Assembly: GCA_030725745.1 (NCBI GenBank)
Contig: JANRFH010000044.1
Location: forward strand, 4,343 to 68,124
Direction of reading: 5' to 3'
From: Akkermansiaceae bacterium
GTDB lineage: Bacteria > Verrucomicrobiota > Verrucomicrobiia > Verrucomicrobiales > Akkermansiaceae
DNA length: 63,782 nucleotides
The notes beneath the pieces were generated by a model. That model was not told where the DNA came from and made no database searches. It saw only the letters and a program-made list of their open reading frames with translations. Shown here in pieces: positions 16,545-26,200 of this stretch. The number at the start of each line of letters is the position of its first letter. Position 1 is the first letter of the stretch. The translations under genes and the position numbers were made by a program.

Positions 16545-17489
16545 TTATTTATCGTTGAGGTTGAGAAGGGGGAGGATGCCTTTGGCTTCTTCGTCGAGTA
16601 TGATGGTCTTTCCGAGGCGTGGGAGGATCTCGGACATGGTTTCGAGGTAGAGGCGCCGACGGGTGATTTCTGGGGCAGCAGTGTATTCGACGAGTAGGGC
16701 TTCGAAGGAGGCGACATCGCCCTCGGCTTCGTTAACGCGCTTTTTGGCGTAGCCTTCTGCGGCGGAGATCATACGGTCTGCCTCACCGCGGGCGCGGGGG
16801 ACTTCTTTGTTGTATTCACCGTTGGCGACGTTGATGGCGGTTTCCTTGTCCTGCTGCGCTTGGTTAACGGCGTTGAAGGAGGATTGCACGGCCTGCGGCG
16901 GGTTGACGTTCATGAGTTGGACACGCTCGATGCGAAGACCCATGGAGTAGCTGATGGTGGCTGCCTGGAGCTGCTCGGTGGCGATGGAGTCGATTTCCTG
17001 ACGCCCAATAGTGATTGCTTCATCGACGGTGCGGTCTCCGATGATTTCCCGAACGACGCTTTCAGAAAGGTCGCGTAGGGTCGCGTCGGGATTGCGGACG
17101 TTGAAGAGATACTGCTGGGGATCGTCGATGCGGTATTGCACGACCCATTCGACGAGGGCGGCGTTTAGATCTCCGGTGACCATGGATTTCTCTAGGTCTT
17201 GTTCGCCGTGCTCGGAGTATTGCCATAGGTTCGTGGCACCATCAGTAGCATAGCCGAATTCCTGTTTGAGCTGGCGTTTCACTGCAACGATGACCGAGCG
17301 GTCTATGCCGTAGGGTAGCTTGAAGTGAAGTCCGGGGTCTTTGGTGGCGATGGGTTTACCAAACCGGAGCACGACCGCTTGGGCATCCGTGGAGACGGTG
17401 TAGAAACTCGAAGTGATTCCGACGAGGACGATGATCGCTATTACAGCGAGGCGGATGATTGCGAAGTTGATGCGTATCGGCTGAGCCAT
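16545..17489 (-). CDS. hflK: HflK, SPFH-domain modulator of FtsH
   Basis: Partner of HflC in the FtsH regulatory complex at the inner membrane. One membrane span near the N-terminus (AIIRLAVIAIIVLVGITSSF), then the SPFH domain VVLRFGKPIATKDPGLHFKL, the segment VQYRIDDPQQYLFNVRN and a coiled-coil tail (VPRARGEADRMISAAEGYAK) typical of HflK. It has 314 aa and lacks the Gly/Pro-rich N-terminal extension of enterobacterial HflK. First gene of the hflK-hflC pair; no ftsH in the window. A plain SPFH protease regulator is the only alternative. Confidence 0.9.
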   Translation of the reverse strand: MAQPIRINFAIIRLAVIAIIVLVGITSSFYTVSTDAQAVVLRFGKPIATKDPGLHFKLPYGIDRSVIVAVKRQLKQEFGYATDGATNLWQYSEHGEQDLEKSMVTGDLNAALVEWVVQYRIDDPQQYLFNVRNPDATLRDLSESVVREIIGDRTVDEAITIGRQEIDSIATEQLQAATISYSMGLRIERVQLMNVNPPQAVQSSFNAVNQAQQDKETAINVANGEYNKEVPRARGEADRMISAAEGYAKKRVNEAEGDVASFEALLVEYTAAPEITRRRLYLETMSEILPRLGKTIILDEEAKGILPLLNLNDK

Positions 17490-17580
17490 GGAGTGGTTCT
17501 AGGGGTGTGGAGGGGAAATTCCAATAGGAATCGGGCACAAGACGGCGGGTTGGGGATTGACGCGGCATGTGGGCGGGGGC

Positions 17581-18204
17581 ATGGGTAGATGTATGAAGTG
17601 CCTTTTGCCGTTTTTTGCGATGATCTCCCTAGTTTCTGCGCAGGATGCGATTGTTGAGAATGCCACACCTGAGGTGGTGAATTCTGCCGTGAATGCGGTG
17701 AGTGATCTGGGGAAACAGGTGGTGCTCGGGCGCTACGAGGTGGCGATTCAGCGCATGTACCCGCAGTGGAAGGATCGCGCGGCGAAGCGTGCCGGGGGCA
17801 TGGAGAAGCTAGAGCAACAGCTTGATGATGTATCGAAGCAGATGCTGGCGCAGGGCATCTCGATTACCGATTTCAAGCCGCAGGGACAGCCAAGAGCCTT
17901 CGAGGTGGGGCCGGGAAAAGTTGTCGAGATGGTGAATGGCCAGCAGGTCGAGCGCCTTCGCTACACCAAGTGGATGGTATTGGTGCCGACTGTGACCACC
18001 TTTCGCGCCATGTTGCAAAGTACTCCTGTGGAAGTTGTCATCATCGAAAGCACTAGTTTTCAGGTCGCGATTTCCGACAAGGCCGCTCTCGACTGGACGT
18101 TTATTGATGGTTCCGATCTGACGGTGGGCGACCTGCGAAGCATTTTTGGAAATCTTCCGCTCGATTTGGAACTTCCTGCTTTGGAAAAGAAGCAAGTGAA
18201 GTAA
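17581..18204 (+). CDS. Exported protein of unknown function
   Basis: I do not recognise the family. A signal peptide is visible (MKCLLPFFAMISLVSAQDA, cut after the A-Q region), followed by a soluble domain of about 185 residues with a helical first half (DLGKQVVLGRYEVAIQRMYP) and beta-rich second half (RYTKWMVLVPTVTTFRAML) ending FGNLPLDLELPALEKKQ. The ATG at 17581 has GGGGG just upstream; an ATG at 17593 or TTG at 17557 are alternatives. It is divergent from hflK and precedes the SET gene by 9 nt, so it may share that transcript. Confidence 0.6.
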   Translation: MGRCMKCLLPFFAMISLVSAQDAIVENATPEVVNSAVNAVSDLGKQVVLGRYEVAIQRMYPQWKDRAAKRAGGMEKLEQQLDDVSKQMLAQGISITDFKPQGQPRAFEVGPGKVVEMVNGQQVERLRYTKWMVLVPTVTTFRAMLQSTPVEVVIIESTSFQVAISDKAALDWTFIDGSDLTVGDLRSIFGNLPLDLELPALEKKQVK

Positions 18205-18213
18205 AGATCCGGC

Positions 18214-18783
18214 ATGGCGAAGGACAAGGGCAAGATCAGCGAGCGAGAGCTCTACAAGCGCTTCCGTGAAATCTGGGAACGTGCCCAGAGCGATGCATGC
18301 GAGGTGAGGGGATCCGAAATTCACGGACGCGGTGTTTATGCGACACGCGACATCGCGGCGGAGGAAAAGATCATCGAATACGTCGGCGAGCTCATCAGCA
18401 AGGACGAGAGCGGCGATCGCGGCACTGCCCAGGCAGAGCATGCGTCGGCCACAGGTGATGCGGCGGTTTACATTTTCAATCTCACCAAGAAGTGGGACAT
18501 CGATGGCAACGTGCCGTGGAACACCGCCCGCCTCATCAATCACTCTTGCGATCCGAACTGCGAAGCATGGCAGACAGGCAAGCGCATCTACATCCACGCC
18601 TTGCGCGATATCCCGGAGGGTGAGGAGCTAACCTTCGATTACGGCTTCGATATCGAGTGCTACGAGGATCATCCCTGCCTCTGCGGGCGCGAGGCCTGCG
18701 TTGGCTACATCGTCAGCCGCAGCCAGTGGGAGGAGCTTGATGAGAAGCTCGGGCGGGGGAAATCATCCGAGAAAGCCAGCTAG
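18214..18783 (+). CDS. SET-domain protein lysine methyltransferase
   Basis: SAM-dependent lysine methyltransferase of the eukaryote-like SET fold, 189 aa. The domain runs from GSEIHGRGVYATRDIAAEEK through the cofactor and pseudoknot motif ARLINHSCDPNCEAW to GEELTFDYGFDIE, and is completed by a post-SET cysteine cluster CLCGREACVGYI. All catalytic features (N-H-S-C and the Tyr of F-D-Y) are intact. It ends one codon before dnaG, so co-expression with primase is likely. The substrate is unknown; candidates are a nucleoid protein or ribosomal protein. Confidence 0.9.
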   Translation: MAKDKGKISERELYKRFREIWERAQSDACEVRGSEIHGRGVYATRDIAAEEKIIEYVGELISKDESGDRGTAQAEHASATGDAAVYIFNLTKKWDIDGNVPWNTARLINHSCDPNCEAWQTGKRIYIHALRDIPEGEELTFDYGFDIECYEDHPCLCGREACVGYIVSRSQWEELDEKLGRGKSSEKAS

Positions 18784-18786
18784 TCC

Positions 18787-20688
18787 GTGGGTCTCATTCC
18801 AAAGGAAACGATCGAGCAGGTATTGGCCTCCACCGATATCGTCGATCTCATTGGCAGTTATATCCCGCTCAAACGCGCGGGCACCGGCTACAAGGCGAAC
18901 TGCCCTTTTCACCACGAGAAAACGCCTTCCTTCAACGTCAGCCCGCACAAGCAGTTCTATCACTGCTTCGGCTGCGGCAAGAGCGGCAACGCCATCGGCT
19001 TCGTCATGGATCACGAAGGCCTGCTCTTCATGGACGCCTTGAAAAAACTCGCCTCCAAGGCGGGCGTGCATTTGGAGGAGGAGCCGGATGATCCCAAGGC
19101 ACGCGCCGCGCGTAAGTCCCGTGGGCGATTGTTAGACCTGCACCGCGAGGCCTCCGCCTTTTTCCACGAGCACCTCAAGACCGATCCCGACTGCCAGCAC
19201 GCCCGCGATTACCTCAAGGGGCGCGGCTTCGGCAGAGAGATGGCCGAGAAATGGGAGATCGGCTGGATGCCGGAAAACCCCAAAGTCTTCCTCGATTGGG
19301 CACGCGCGAAGAAATACACCGGCAAGGAACTCGTCGATTGTGGCTTCGCGGGATTGAAAGACGACTCCCGCCCCGCCGCCGGTATCTACGTCCGCTTCCG
19401 GGATCGGCTGATGTTTCCCATCCACAATGAAGTCGGCGACGTCATCGCCTTCAGTGGTCGCCAGCTCCGCGATGACCCGAAGACGGGGAAATACATCAAC
19501 TCCCCAGAGACCGATATTTTCAAGAAATCCAACGTCCTCTTCGCCCTCGATAAGGCCAAGAAAGGCATCCTCAAGGAGCAGGCCGTTATCCTCTGCGAGG
19601 GGCAGATCGATGCCATTGCCTGCCACGAGGGCGGGGTGGAAAACGCCATCGCCCCGCTCGGCACCGCTTTCACAGCCCAGCACGCCCGCATCCTCAAGCG
19701 CTACGCGAAGACCGCCGTCTTGTGCTTCGATGCGGACAACGCTGGGATGAAAGCCAGCGAGCGCGCCTTCCGCGAGCTGGCTCCCGAGGGGCTGTCCGTG
19801 AAAGTCGTCCAGCTACCCGCCGGGGACGATCCCGATACCTACCTAAAGGCGCACGGCGTGGAGGGTTTTAGGAAAAAGGTCGAGGAAGCCCGCGACTTTT
19901 TCGATTTCAAGATCGAGACCGCCCGCGCGAAAGGGTTGTTAGATACCGCAGAAGACCGCGCCCAGCTTGCCCGCGAGTGCACCGAGCTCCTCTCTACCAT
20001 GGACGATCACGCCGCGCGGGATCAGCAGATCAATGTCGTCTCCACCATGCTCGGCCTCACCTCATCCACCTTGCGGGAGGGGATTGGGAAATCGATCAAG
20101 CGCGCCGCCGCCCAGGCCAGCCGCCCCAGCTACCGCCGCGATGATGAGGAGGAACCCGTTCCCGAGATCCGCGATTACCCGCTGGATCGCACCGTCGGCT
20201 ACCTCTGCCAGCTTGCCCTCAGTTCCGCTCCCGCCCAGCATTTCCTCTCCGAGCAATTCGAGAGCATCCACGAGGCGAAGCAATGGGTGGAGGGCGTCCC
20301 GCTCTTGGAGAAAATCCTCGCCGCCTCGCCCGATCCCAGTTCTAACGCTGCGGTGAATGCCTTCGTCTCCGGCCTCCGCCCCGGCGAGCAGAAATCGCTG
20401 AATGCCATGATGGGCGCGAACGATAACATCATCGCCGATGGCCTTCAGTCCGCCGAGCAAGCGCTCGGCATGCTCTCCTCCGTCGTCCTCCAGAAGCGCG
20501 ATGCCGCCGTGAAATCCGCCCTCAAGCAACCCGGCATCACCCCAGAGCGCATGAAGGAACTTCTCGAAGAGGCCAAAGAGATCGCTGGCCTCCTCCGCTG
20601 GACAGGCCGCTCCCAGTATGACGACGAACTCCCGCAGGAAACGATCAAGGCGGAGAAGAAGCCTTGGGAGAAGAAGTGGAAGAAGTGA
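18787..20688 (+). CDS. dnaG: DNA primase
   Basis: Synthesises RNA primers for chromosome replication. N-terminal CHC2 zinc finger (CPFHHEKTPSF ... YHCFGCGKSGNAI), the catalytic core starting RFRDRLMFPIHNEVGDVIAF, the Toprim acid motifs VILCEGQIDAIA and AVLCFDADNAGM, and a C-terminal region of about 200 residues for helicase contact. At 633 aa it is normal. The start is GTG (gtgggtctc), 3 nt after the SET gene stop, and matches the usual family start IPKETIEQV. rpoD and rpsU, the usual primase neighbours, are absent. Confidence 0.95.
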   Translation: MGLIPKETIEQVLASTDIVDLIGSYIPLKRAGTGYKANCPFHHEKTPSFNVSPHKQFYHCFGCGKSGNAIGFVMDHEGLLFMDALKKLASKAGVHLEEEPDDPKARAARKSRGRLLDLHREASAFFHEHLKTDPDCQHARDYLKGRGFGREMAEKWEIGWMPENPKVFLDWARAKKYTGKELVDCGFAGLKDDSRPAAGIYVRFRDRLMFPIHNEVGDVIAFSGRQLRDDPKTGKYINSPETDIFKKSNVLFALDKAKKGILKEQAVILCEGQIDAIACHEGGVENAIAPLGTAFTAQHARILKRYAKTAVLCFDADNAGMKASERAFRELAPEGLSVKVVQLPAGDDPDTYLKAHGVEGFRKKVEEARDFFDFKIETARAKGLLDTAEDRAQLARECTELLSTMDDHAARDQQINVVSTMLGLTSSTLREGIGKSIKRAAAQASRPSYRRDDEEEPVPEIRDYPLDRTVGYLCQLALSSAPAQHFLSEQFESIHEAKQWVEGVPLLEKILAASPDPSSNAAVNAFVSGLRPGEQKSLNAMMGANDNIIADGLQSAEQALGMLSSVVLQKRDAAVKSALKQPGITPERMKELLEEAKEIAGLLRWTGRSQYDDELPQETIKAEKKPWEKKWKK

Positions 20689-20801
20689 CAGCCTTCAATA
20701 ATACGGGCGGCGCAGGTGGTCGCTAGCTGAAGCTCGGCTCCTGGGAGAAGTGGAATCGGACATCGACATTACTTTAGAAAGGTTTAGTAATGAATGGAGC
20801 A

Positions 20802-21151
20802 ATGAAGAAGTGTCCCTATTGTGCCGAGGAGATTCAGGATGAGGCTGTGAAGTGCAGGCACTGCATGGAGTTTCTGGATGAATCCAAGCGACCGGTCTTG
20901 GCGGTGGCACCTGTCGCTGCTGGGAATGGTGTGCCGTGGTATTGCAAGCCGGGCTTTGTCTCCTTACCTTCGTGACGGTGCCGCCCTTCGCCCTGCCTCT
21001 GATCTGGCTGCACCCGAAGCTACATGTGGCGTGGAAGATCGTTCTGACGGTAGTCATCGCCCTGGTTTGCTGGGGGATGTACCGGACGTTCGTTTCGTTT
21101 GTGCAGCAATTCGACGAGGCTACGAAGATGCTCAATGACATGCCGCTCTGA
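20802..21151 (+). pseudogene. Zinc-ribbon membrane protein broken by a 1-nt frameshift
   Basis: Two pieces in different frames make one small protein. The first reads [20 protein letters not shown] then CMEFLDES, a C-x2-C ... C-x2-C zinc ribbon, and goes on to PWYCKPGF before running into TGA at about 20973-20975. The second continues in the next frame as [20 protein letters not shown] and a membrane helix WKIVLTVVIALVCWGMYRTF, ending KMLNDMPL. One base inserted near 20963 would restore a continuous 116-residue protein. The ATG at 20802 has GGAG 5 nt upstream; another ATG at 20790 is in frame. Either a real inactivating deletion or a sequencing error. Confidence 0.7.
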
Positions 21152-21155
21152 GGAA

Positions 21156-21211
21156 AACTTTAAACTTTAAACTCTAAACCCCAAAGTCTGAGCTCCGTGC
21201 TCCAAGCTTTC
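21156..21211. repeat. 7-nt-period intergenic array (8 heptamers)
   Basis: Eight back-to-back heptamers in exact register: AACTTTA, AACTTTA, AACTCTA, AACCCCA, AAGTCTG, AGCTCCG, TGCTCCA, AGCTTTC, consensus about ARCTYYA. It starts 4 nt after the stop of the zinc-ribbon pseudogene and ends 58 nt before the AraC-type regulator. Period is constant while bases drift, which suggests an old or phase-constrained tandem repeat. Confidence 0.75.
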
Positions 21212-21269
21212 AGGTGTTGCGATTTGGCTTTGATAAATCGCCAAGAATCATGCAGAATCTGTCATCGGA

Positions 21270-22007
21270 ATGAATGCTGAGAACGACGAGTTATTGGGGG
21301 CGGCTTTGGTGGAACCGCTGCTTTCTTTGTTTGCCGGGCTGCCGGATGTGCTGTGCTGGGTGAAGGATGCGGAGCTTAGGACGGTGTGGGTGAACCCGAC
21401 TGTTGCTTATTACGTCAATATGAGGGAGGAAGATATCATCGGGAAGACGGATATGGAGATCTACCCAGAGGAGCTGGCGATCAACTTCGAGAAGGACGAT
21501 AGGTATGTGATCCGCACAGGGGAGGGCATTGTGGGTAAGACGGAGCTGCTGGTGAACCGCTTCGGCACGGTGGAGTGGAGGAAGATCACGAAGCTGCCGG
21601 TGCTCGGTAAAAACGGCAAAGTGATCGGGACAACGGGGATTTCCGTACCCTTCGATAATGCGGAGGAGAGCTTGCCGGATGAGTATCAGGCGTTCTCTCG
21701 CATCATCGAGTTTGCTCGGGAGAATCTGCACAAGCGAATCGGTGTGAGTGATCTGGCGGCGTTCGCGGGTATGTCAGAATCGACTCTGAATCGGAGGTTT
21801 CGCGTGATCCTTCAGTACAATCCGCAGCAACTCCTTGCGCAGCTACGGGTTGCGAAGGCTTGTCAGCTCTTGCAGGAGTCGGTGCTGAATGTATCGGAGA
21901 TTGCGGAGCGGTGTGGCTATGATAGTCCGGCGGCTTTTGCGCGTGCTTTTAAGAAGGTGAAACATACCACACCACGCGGGTTCCGGGCGGCGAGGAAGGC
22001 GGGCTAA
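21270..22007 (+). CDS. PAS-domain AraC-family transcriptional regulator
   Basis: One-component regulator that senses a ligand with an N-terminal PAS domain and binds DNA with a C-terminal AraC helix-turn-helix pair. PAS: about residues 12-125, with LPDVLCWVKDAELRTVWVNP and GTVEWRKITKLPVLGKNGKV. HTH: about 145-243, with VSDLAAFAGMSESTLNRRFR and the second helix-turn-helix ISEIAERCGYDSPAAFARAF-like segment (the gene reads VSEIAERCGYDSPAAFARAF), then the AraC ending TTPRGFRAARK. It has 245 aa. The gene starts after a heptamer array and ends 54 nt before an exported DsbD-alpha gene that it may control. Confidence 0.9.
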   Translation: MNAENDELLGAALVEPLLSLFAGLPDVLCWVKDAELRTVWVNPTVAYYVNMREEDIIGKTDMEIYPEELAINFEKDDRYVIRTGEGIVGKTELLVNRFGTVEWRKITKLPVLGKNGKVIGTTGISVPFDNAEESLPDEYQAFSRIIEFARENLHKRIGVSDLAAFAGMSESTLNRRFRVILQYNPQQLLAQLRVAKACQLLQESVLNVSEIAERCGYDSPAAFARAFKKVKHTTPRGFRAARKAG

Positions 22008-22061
22008 GAGTTGTTTTCTCCATGTGTTGTTTCACTTGCGGCAGGTGAGAGGTGGGTGCGA

Positions 22062-22934
22062 ATGTGGGGGATGAATGTTTGTAAAGAATGGATGGGTGCG
22101 CGGGTTTTCCTAAGGGTGATCGCGGCGGTGGCATTGGCGTGTATTTCCGCGAGAGCGGAGGAGCCGACGCAAGGGGTGGACTTGGCTCTGGTCTCGTCGG
22201 TGCGCAGTGTTTCGCCATCGGCGACGTTTGCGGTGGGGCTGACGATCCATCACCATCCGGGCTTCCACACGTATTGGAAGAATCCTGGGGCAGTTGGGTA
22301 TCCGATCCAGATGAAATGGGAGCTGCCGGAGGGTTTCACGGCGGGAGAGGTTCGCTGGCCGGTGCCGGAGATGTCATCGATGGCAGGTCATCCGGTGTTT
22401 GGCTACGTGAGGGATGTGACGCTATTAGTGGATCTAACAGCTCCGGCGGAATTGCCCGAGGGTGAGCTGGAGTTCCATGCGGATGTTTCCTGGATGGCGT
22501 GCTCCAATGCCTGCCACCCGGATAATCGACGGTTCACGGTGACACTGCCGGTTGCCGATGAAACGGTGGCTAAAGAGGAGGTGAAGGAGCTTTTCGCTAA
22601 GGCGGAGGAGAGTATCCCGCTGCCGCTGGAAGGATGGAGTGCGACGCTGGAGAGTGGGGTGGATGGGAAGCAGATTGTATTTCAAGTCACACCACCGGCG
22701 GGGCTGGCTGATCCCGGGGCGCTGCGTGTGTATTCCTACGACGGGCAGATTTCATCGGATCCAGAGCCAGTGATCACAAAGCAGGAAGAAGGGACTTACC
22801 GCATCGAGGTGCCAAGGGCGGACTTTTCACCGAAAGGTGAGGGGTCGTTGCCCTTCGTGTTGGTGGGGGAGAATGCGATAGAAGAGGGAGGAAAAACTTT
22901 TGGATTCCTTGAACCGGAGTATGCTGGGGAGTGA
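22062..22934 (+). CDS. Exported DsbD N-terminal (alpha) domain protein
   Basis: Periplasmic thiol/disulfide protein equivalent to the N-terminal domain of the reductase DsbD, without the membrane and thioredoxin domains. A signal peptide (VFLRVIAAVALACISARAEE) is followed by the family region LTIHHHPGFHTYWKNPGAVG, WELPEGFTAGEVRWPVPEMS and the redox site SWMACSNACHPDNRRF, whose C-x3-C pair is the characteristic feature. I chose the ATG at 22062, which has GAGGTG 9 nt upstream; 22092 would start right at the signal peptide. It has 290 aa. With no DsbD core here, electrons must come from a protein encoded elsewhere. Confidence 0.8.
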   Translation: MWGMNVCKEWMGARVFLRVIAAVALACISARAEEPTQGVDLALVSSVRSVSPSATFAVGLTIHHHPGFHTYWKNPGAVGYPIQMKWELPEGFTAGEVRWPVPEMSSMAGHPVFGYVRDVTLLVDLTAPAELPEGELEFHADVSWMACSNACHPDNRRFTVTLPVADETVAKEEVKELFAKAEESIPLPLEGWSATLESGVDGKQIVFQVTPPAGLADPGALRVYSYDGQISSDPEPVITKQEEGTYRIEVPRADFSPKGEGSLPFVLVGENAIEEGGKTFGFLEPEYAGE

Positions 22935-23239
22935 TTGAATGAAGAAAGCAGGAAGGCAGGAAAAGAGGATGAGCTATTGCAGGGAATCTACATGAGTAAT
23001 TTTCAACCGCAATGGGAGCGCAGCGGACATGGATGAACTGGAAATTCCAATCTCTTCGTCAAATGGACGCAGATGGACGCAGATTGAAGAAAATACGATG
23101 GCATCAAAAATTAAAACCTCATTCTTTTTATCTGCGCTAATCCTGTTCATCTGCAGTTAAACAACTCTTCTCTCGGCGCAAATGTAGAGACTCCGGGGGG
23201 GCTATTTCGCTTCCTGCATTCCTGCTTTCCTCATTCAAT
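22934..23239. mobile_element. 306-bp MITE-like cassette with 29-nt terminal inverted repeats
   Basis: Fills the gap between the DsbD-alpha gene and the giant minus-strand gene. The left end 22934-22962 and the reverse complement of 23211-23239 agree at 27 of 29 positions; the core word is GAAAGCAGGAA, then G/T, then GCAGGAA. Inside is a tandem ATGGACGCAG x2 at 23063-23082 and an inverted, related ATCTGCGCTAATCCTG at 23130. There is no coding capacity. The same terminal word recurs at 49664-49688. It could be a non-autonomous transposon or an extended hairpin. Confidence 0.55.
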
Positions 23240-23275
23240 CCCAGAGTTGCTTCGCCTCGAATGAAGCATGGGGCG

Positions 23276-26200
23276 TTACTCCACGATCATCACGCCTTTC
23301 ATGAGTCTCCAGTGGCCGGGGAATGTGCAGATGAAGGGGTATTTACCCGGTTCTGTGGGGGTGGTGAATTCCTCTCTAAAGACGCCTTCGAAGGGGATTT
23401 GTGGGGTAGAGAAGATGATGAGATCAGTCTCCGGGAGGTAGTGCTTTGCCATGGCATCGGGTTGTGAAGCCATCTCGTCTGCTAGCGCGCCGACGGCGGC
23501 TTCCTTGCCGGGCTTTGTGATGACGATGTTGTGGAGCATGTGGTCGGGGTTCTCGAAGATGAACTCGTAGGTCTTACCGGCTTTGACGGTGAAGGTCTTG
23601 ACGTTGAACTCCATCGCGGCGGGGATGGTCTTGATGTAGATGTGCTTGTCGGTGACGGTGGCGAACTTGTCTTGGTATTCCTTTTTCCACAGGTCGTGCT
23701 CGGCCTTGTCCCTTGCGAAGTGGACGCCAGCGGGTTTCTTTCCGACAGGATCGGAGAGGCGCAACACGGGTGTCTTGCTGCTTGCCTTGCCGCCCTTGCT
23801 GACCTGGAACTCGATGGCGTTGAGCCCCGGCCTGAGGACGACGTTGTACTGGCCTCCCGGTGCAAAATTGCTGCCAGTGGCAAATACGAGGGGAGTGCCG
23901 TTGAACTGCAGGCTCAAGTTCGGGTTCTTCTCGTAGGAGAGGAGGGCTTCCGTGAGTTCATCCGTCTTGAGGTAGACTGCTCCCGAGCTTTCCTCTTTTT
24001 TCATGCCGAGGATTTCCAACTTCGTGTCTGCCGCCATCTTCAGCAACGGGAACTCAGGCTTGAGAGGGGCGCGGTCGTAGAGTTTGGCGACTTCCACTGC
24101 TTTTTCGAAGGATCTGCCTTGGGGGTCATTGATGCCATCGATGAAGCCTTTCCAGAAATCATCCTGAAGGAGGAGGTAGCTCGCGGCGGAGACGGCGGCA
24201 ATTCTGGTGCGTTCGTCATCGGATGCTAGGAGCTTGGCGGCGATGGACTTCGCCTCGTCCTTGAGGGAAGGAGCCCACCAGCGGAGGGAGCGGGCGGCGG
24301 CGCGGCTGATGGGGAGGTTCTCCGAGGCAATGAGTTTCAGGAAAAGCTCGGGGTGGGAGAAGTCCTTGTGGCGCTCGAAAAGCCAGAGGAGTTCGAGGCC
24401 GAGGGTTTCGTTTTCCATACCCTCGGGGATCATGCCGTAGGCGTGGGCGAGAACGTCTTTGGCTGGGCGATTCTCCAGCTCCAAGCGCACGAGTTCGCGG
24501 ACGCGCACCTGTGGGTGGGTGAAGAGAGCGAAGAGGTCTTTGAGCGAGGCTCCGTCGATCTGTGGGGCTTCGGAGAGGGCGGAGCCATTTTTCGTGACGC
24601 GCCAGATGCGGCCGTGGCTGTAGTCGCGGTTTTTATCCCTGATGGAATGCTGGGCGTGGCCGATGATGGGGTAGTAGAAATCCGAGACGTAGAGCGCACC
24701 ATCGAGGCCAAATTCCATGTCCGTGGGGCGGAAGATTTTGTTCGAGGAAGTGAGGAGGTCGATGTGAGCGCCGCCCTGCATCTGGATGCCGTCCTTGATT
24801 TCCAGAGGAGTGAACATGATCGCGTTTCTGCCGAGGAGGTGGGCGGTGAGCAGGCCGCCCTGCCAGTCTGCGGGGAAATGGGTGCCGGAGACGAAGCTGA
24901 GGGTGCAGCCTTTATCATCGCGGAAGGGCTCGCCCATATTGCTGGGCGTGTGGGTGCCGGAGGGGGTGTGGATATTGTAGAAATCGCAGTCGATGATCTG
25001 TCCTCCGCCGAACATCTGCATGGATTCGCCCCAGGTGTTGTAGGAGATTTTCCAAGGGTTCGGCTGGGTGGGCTGGCGCTCGATGGTGAGCGTCTCGGTG
25101 GCCGGATCGAAGGAGAAGGTGGCGGCATCTTTGCTGCGCACGATGCCATGGGGTGTCTCGAATTGGCCACGGTGGAACAAGCCCTCGTGCAGGAGGATAT
25201 CGCCTTGTGGAGTGCGGGCGAGGTAGCCGCTGTGATGGGTGTCTGTATCGTCGATGCCGCGCAGGAGTTCGGTGCGTTGGTCGGCCTTGTCATCGCCGTC
25301 GGTGTCGCGGAGAAAGATGAGTTCTCTGGCGACGGAGACGATGATGCCGTCCTTGTAGAAAACAAAGCCGTCGGGGAGCTTCAGGCCATCGGCGAAGACG
25401 GTGCGCTTGTCGGCACGGCCATCGCCATCGGTATCCTCGAAGATGAGCACCTTGTCATCGGAAAGGGTGCCGGGGACGGGGACGGGGTAGCTCTCGAAGG
25501 TGACGACCCAGAGGCGGCCTTTTGTATCGAACTGGATCTGGAGGGGGTTGATGAGTTCGGGGAATTCCTCGCTGGAGGCGAAGAGGTTCACTTCGAAGCC
25601 ATCGGCCACGGTGAAGTCCGCGATGTCTTCTTCAGGGTTCTTGAAGGTTCCGAGGCCTTTCTTTGGCTTTTGCGTCGGCGGCTCGGCGATGGCGGTGGGC
25701 AGCTCAGGGAAAGGGTTTGCAGTAGCGAGATTGGCAGCTTGCTTCCAGATTTCCTCATCGAGGAGCATGGCGAGCTTCATGTGGTGGGGGATCTCAGTAT
25801 GGTATTCGTAGGATCTACCACGGACGCCGTAGTAGTGGATGCCGTTGGCGGGCTTGTAGGCCATCGCCATTTCGTAGTTCTTGCGCGAGGCAAGATGGCG
25901 GAGGGACTCGAAGCCGGGTGTGTCTGTGGTGATCACGGCGACTTTTTCCGGATCGGAAAGAGAGGCTGCGAAGACTTTGGCGACGGCGCGGTTGCCTGCT
26001 TCGTTGAGGTGCATGCCGTTGCTGGTGAGGGGAGATTTGCTTTCTGCGTAGAGTTCCTTGCTAGGGGCGAAGAGATCGATGAAACGCATGCCGCGTTTGT
26101 CTGCGGTTTCCCTGAGTGCGGCGGTGTAGACTGCGATGTCGGCGTTGCGTTTTTCCGCATCCGGGAAGGCGGTGCCGGGTGTTTCCTCGACGGCGGTGGG

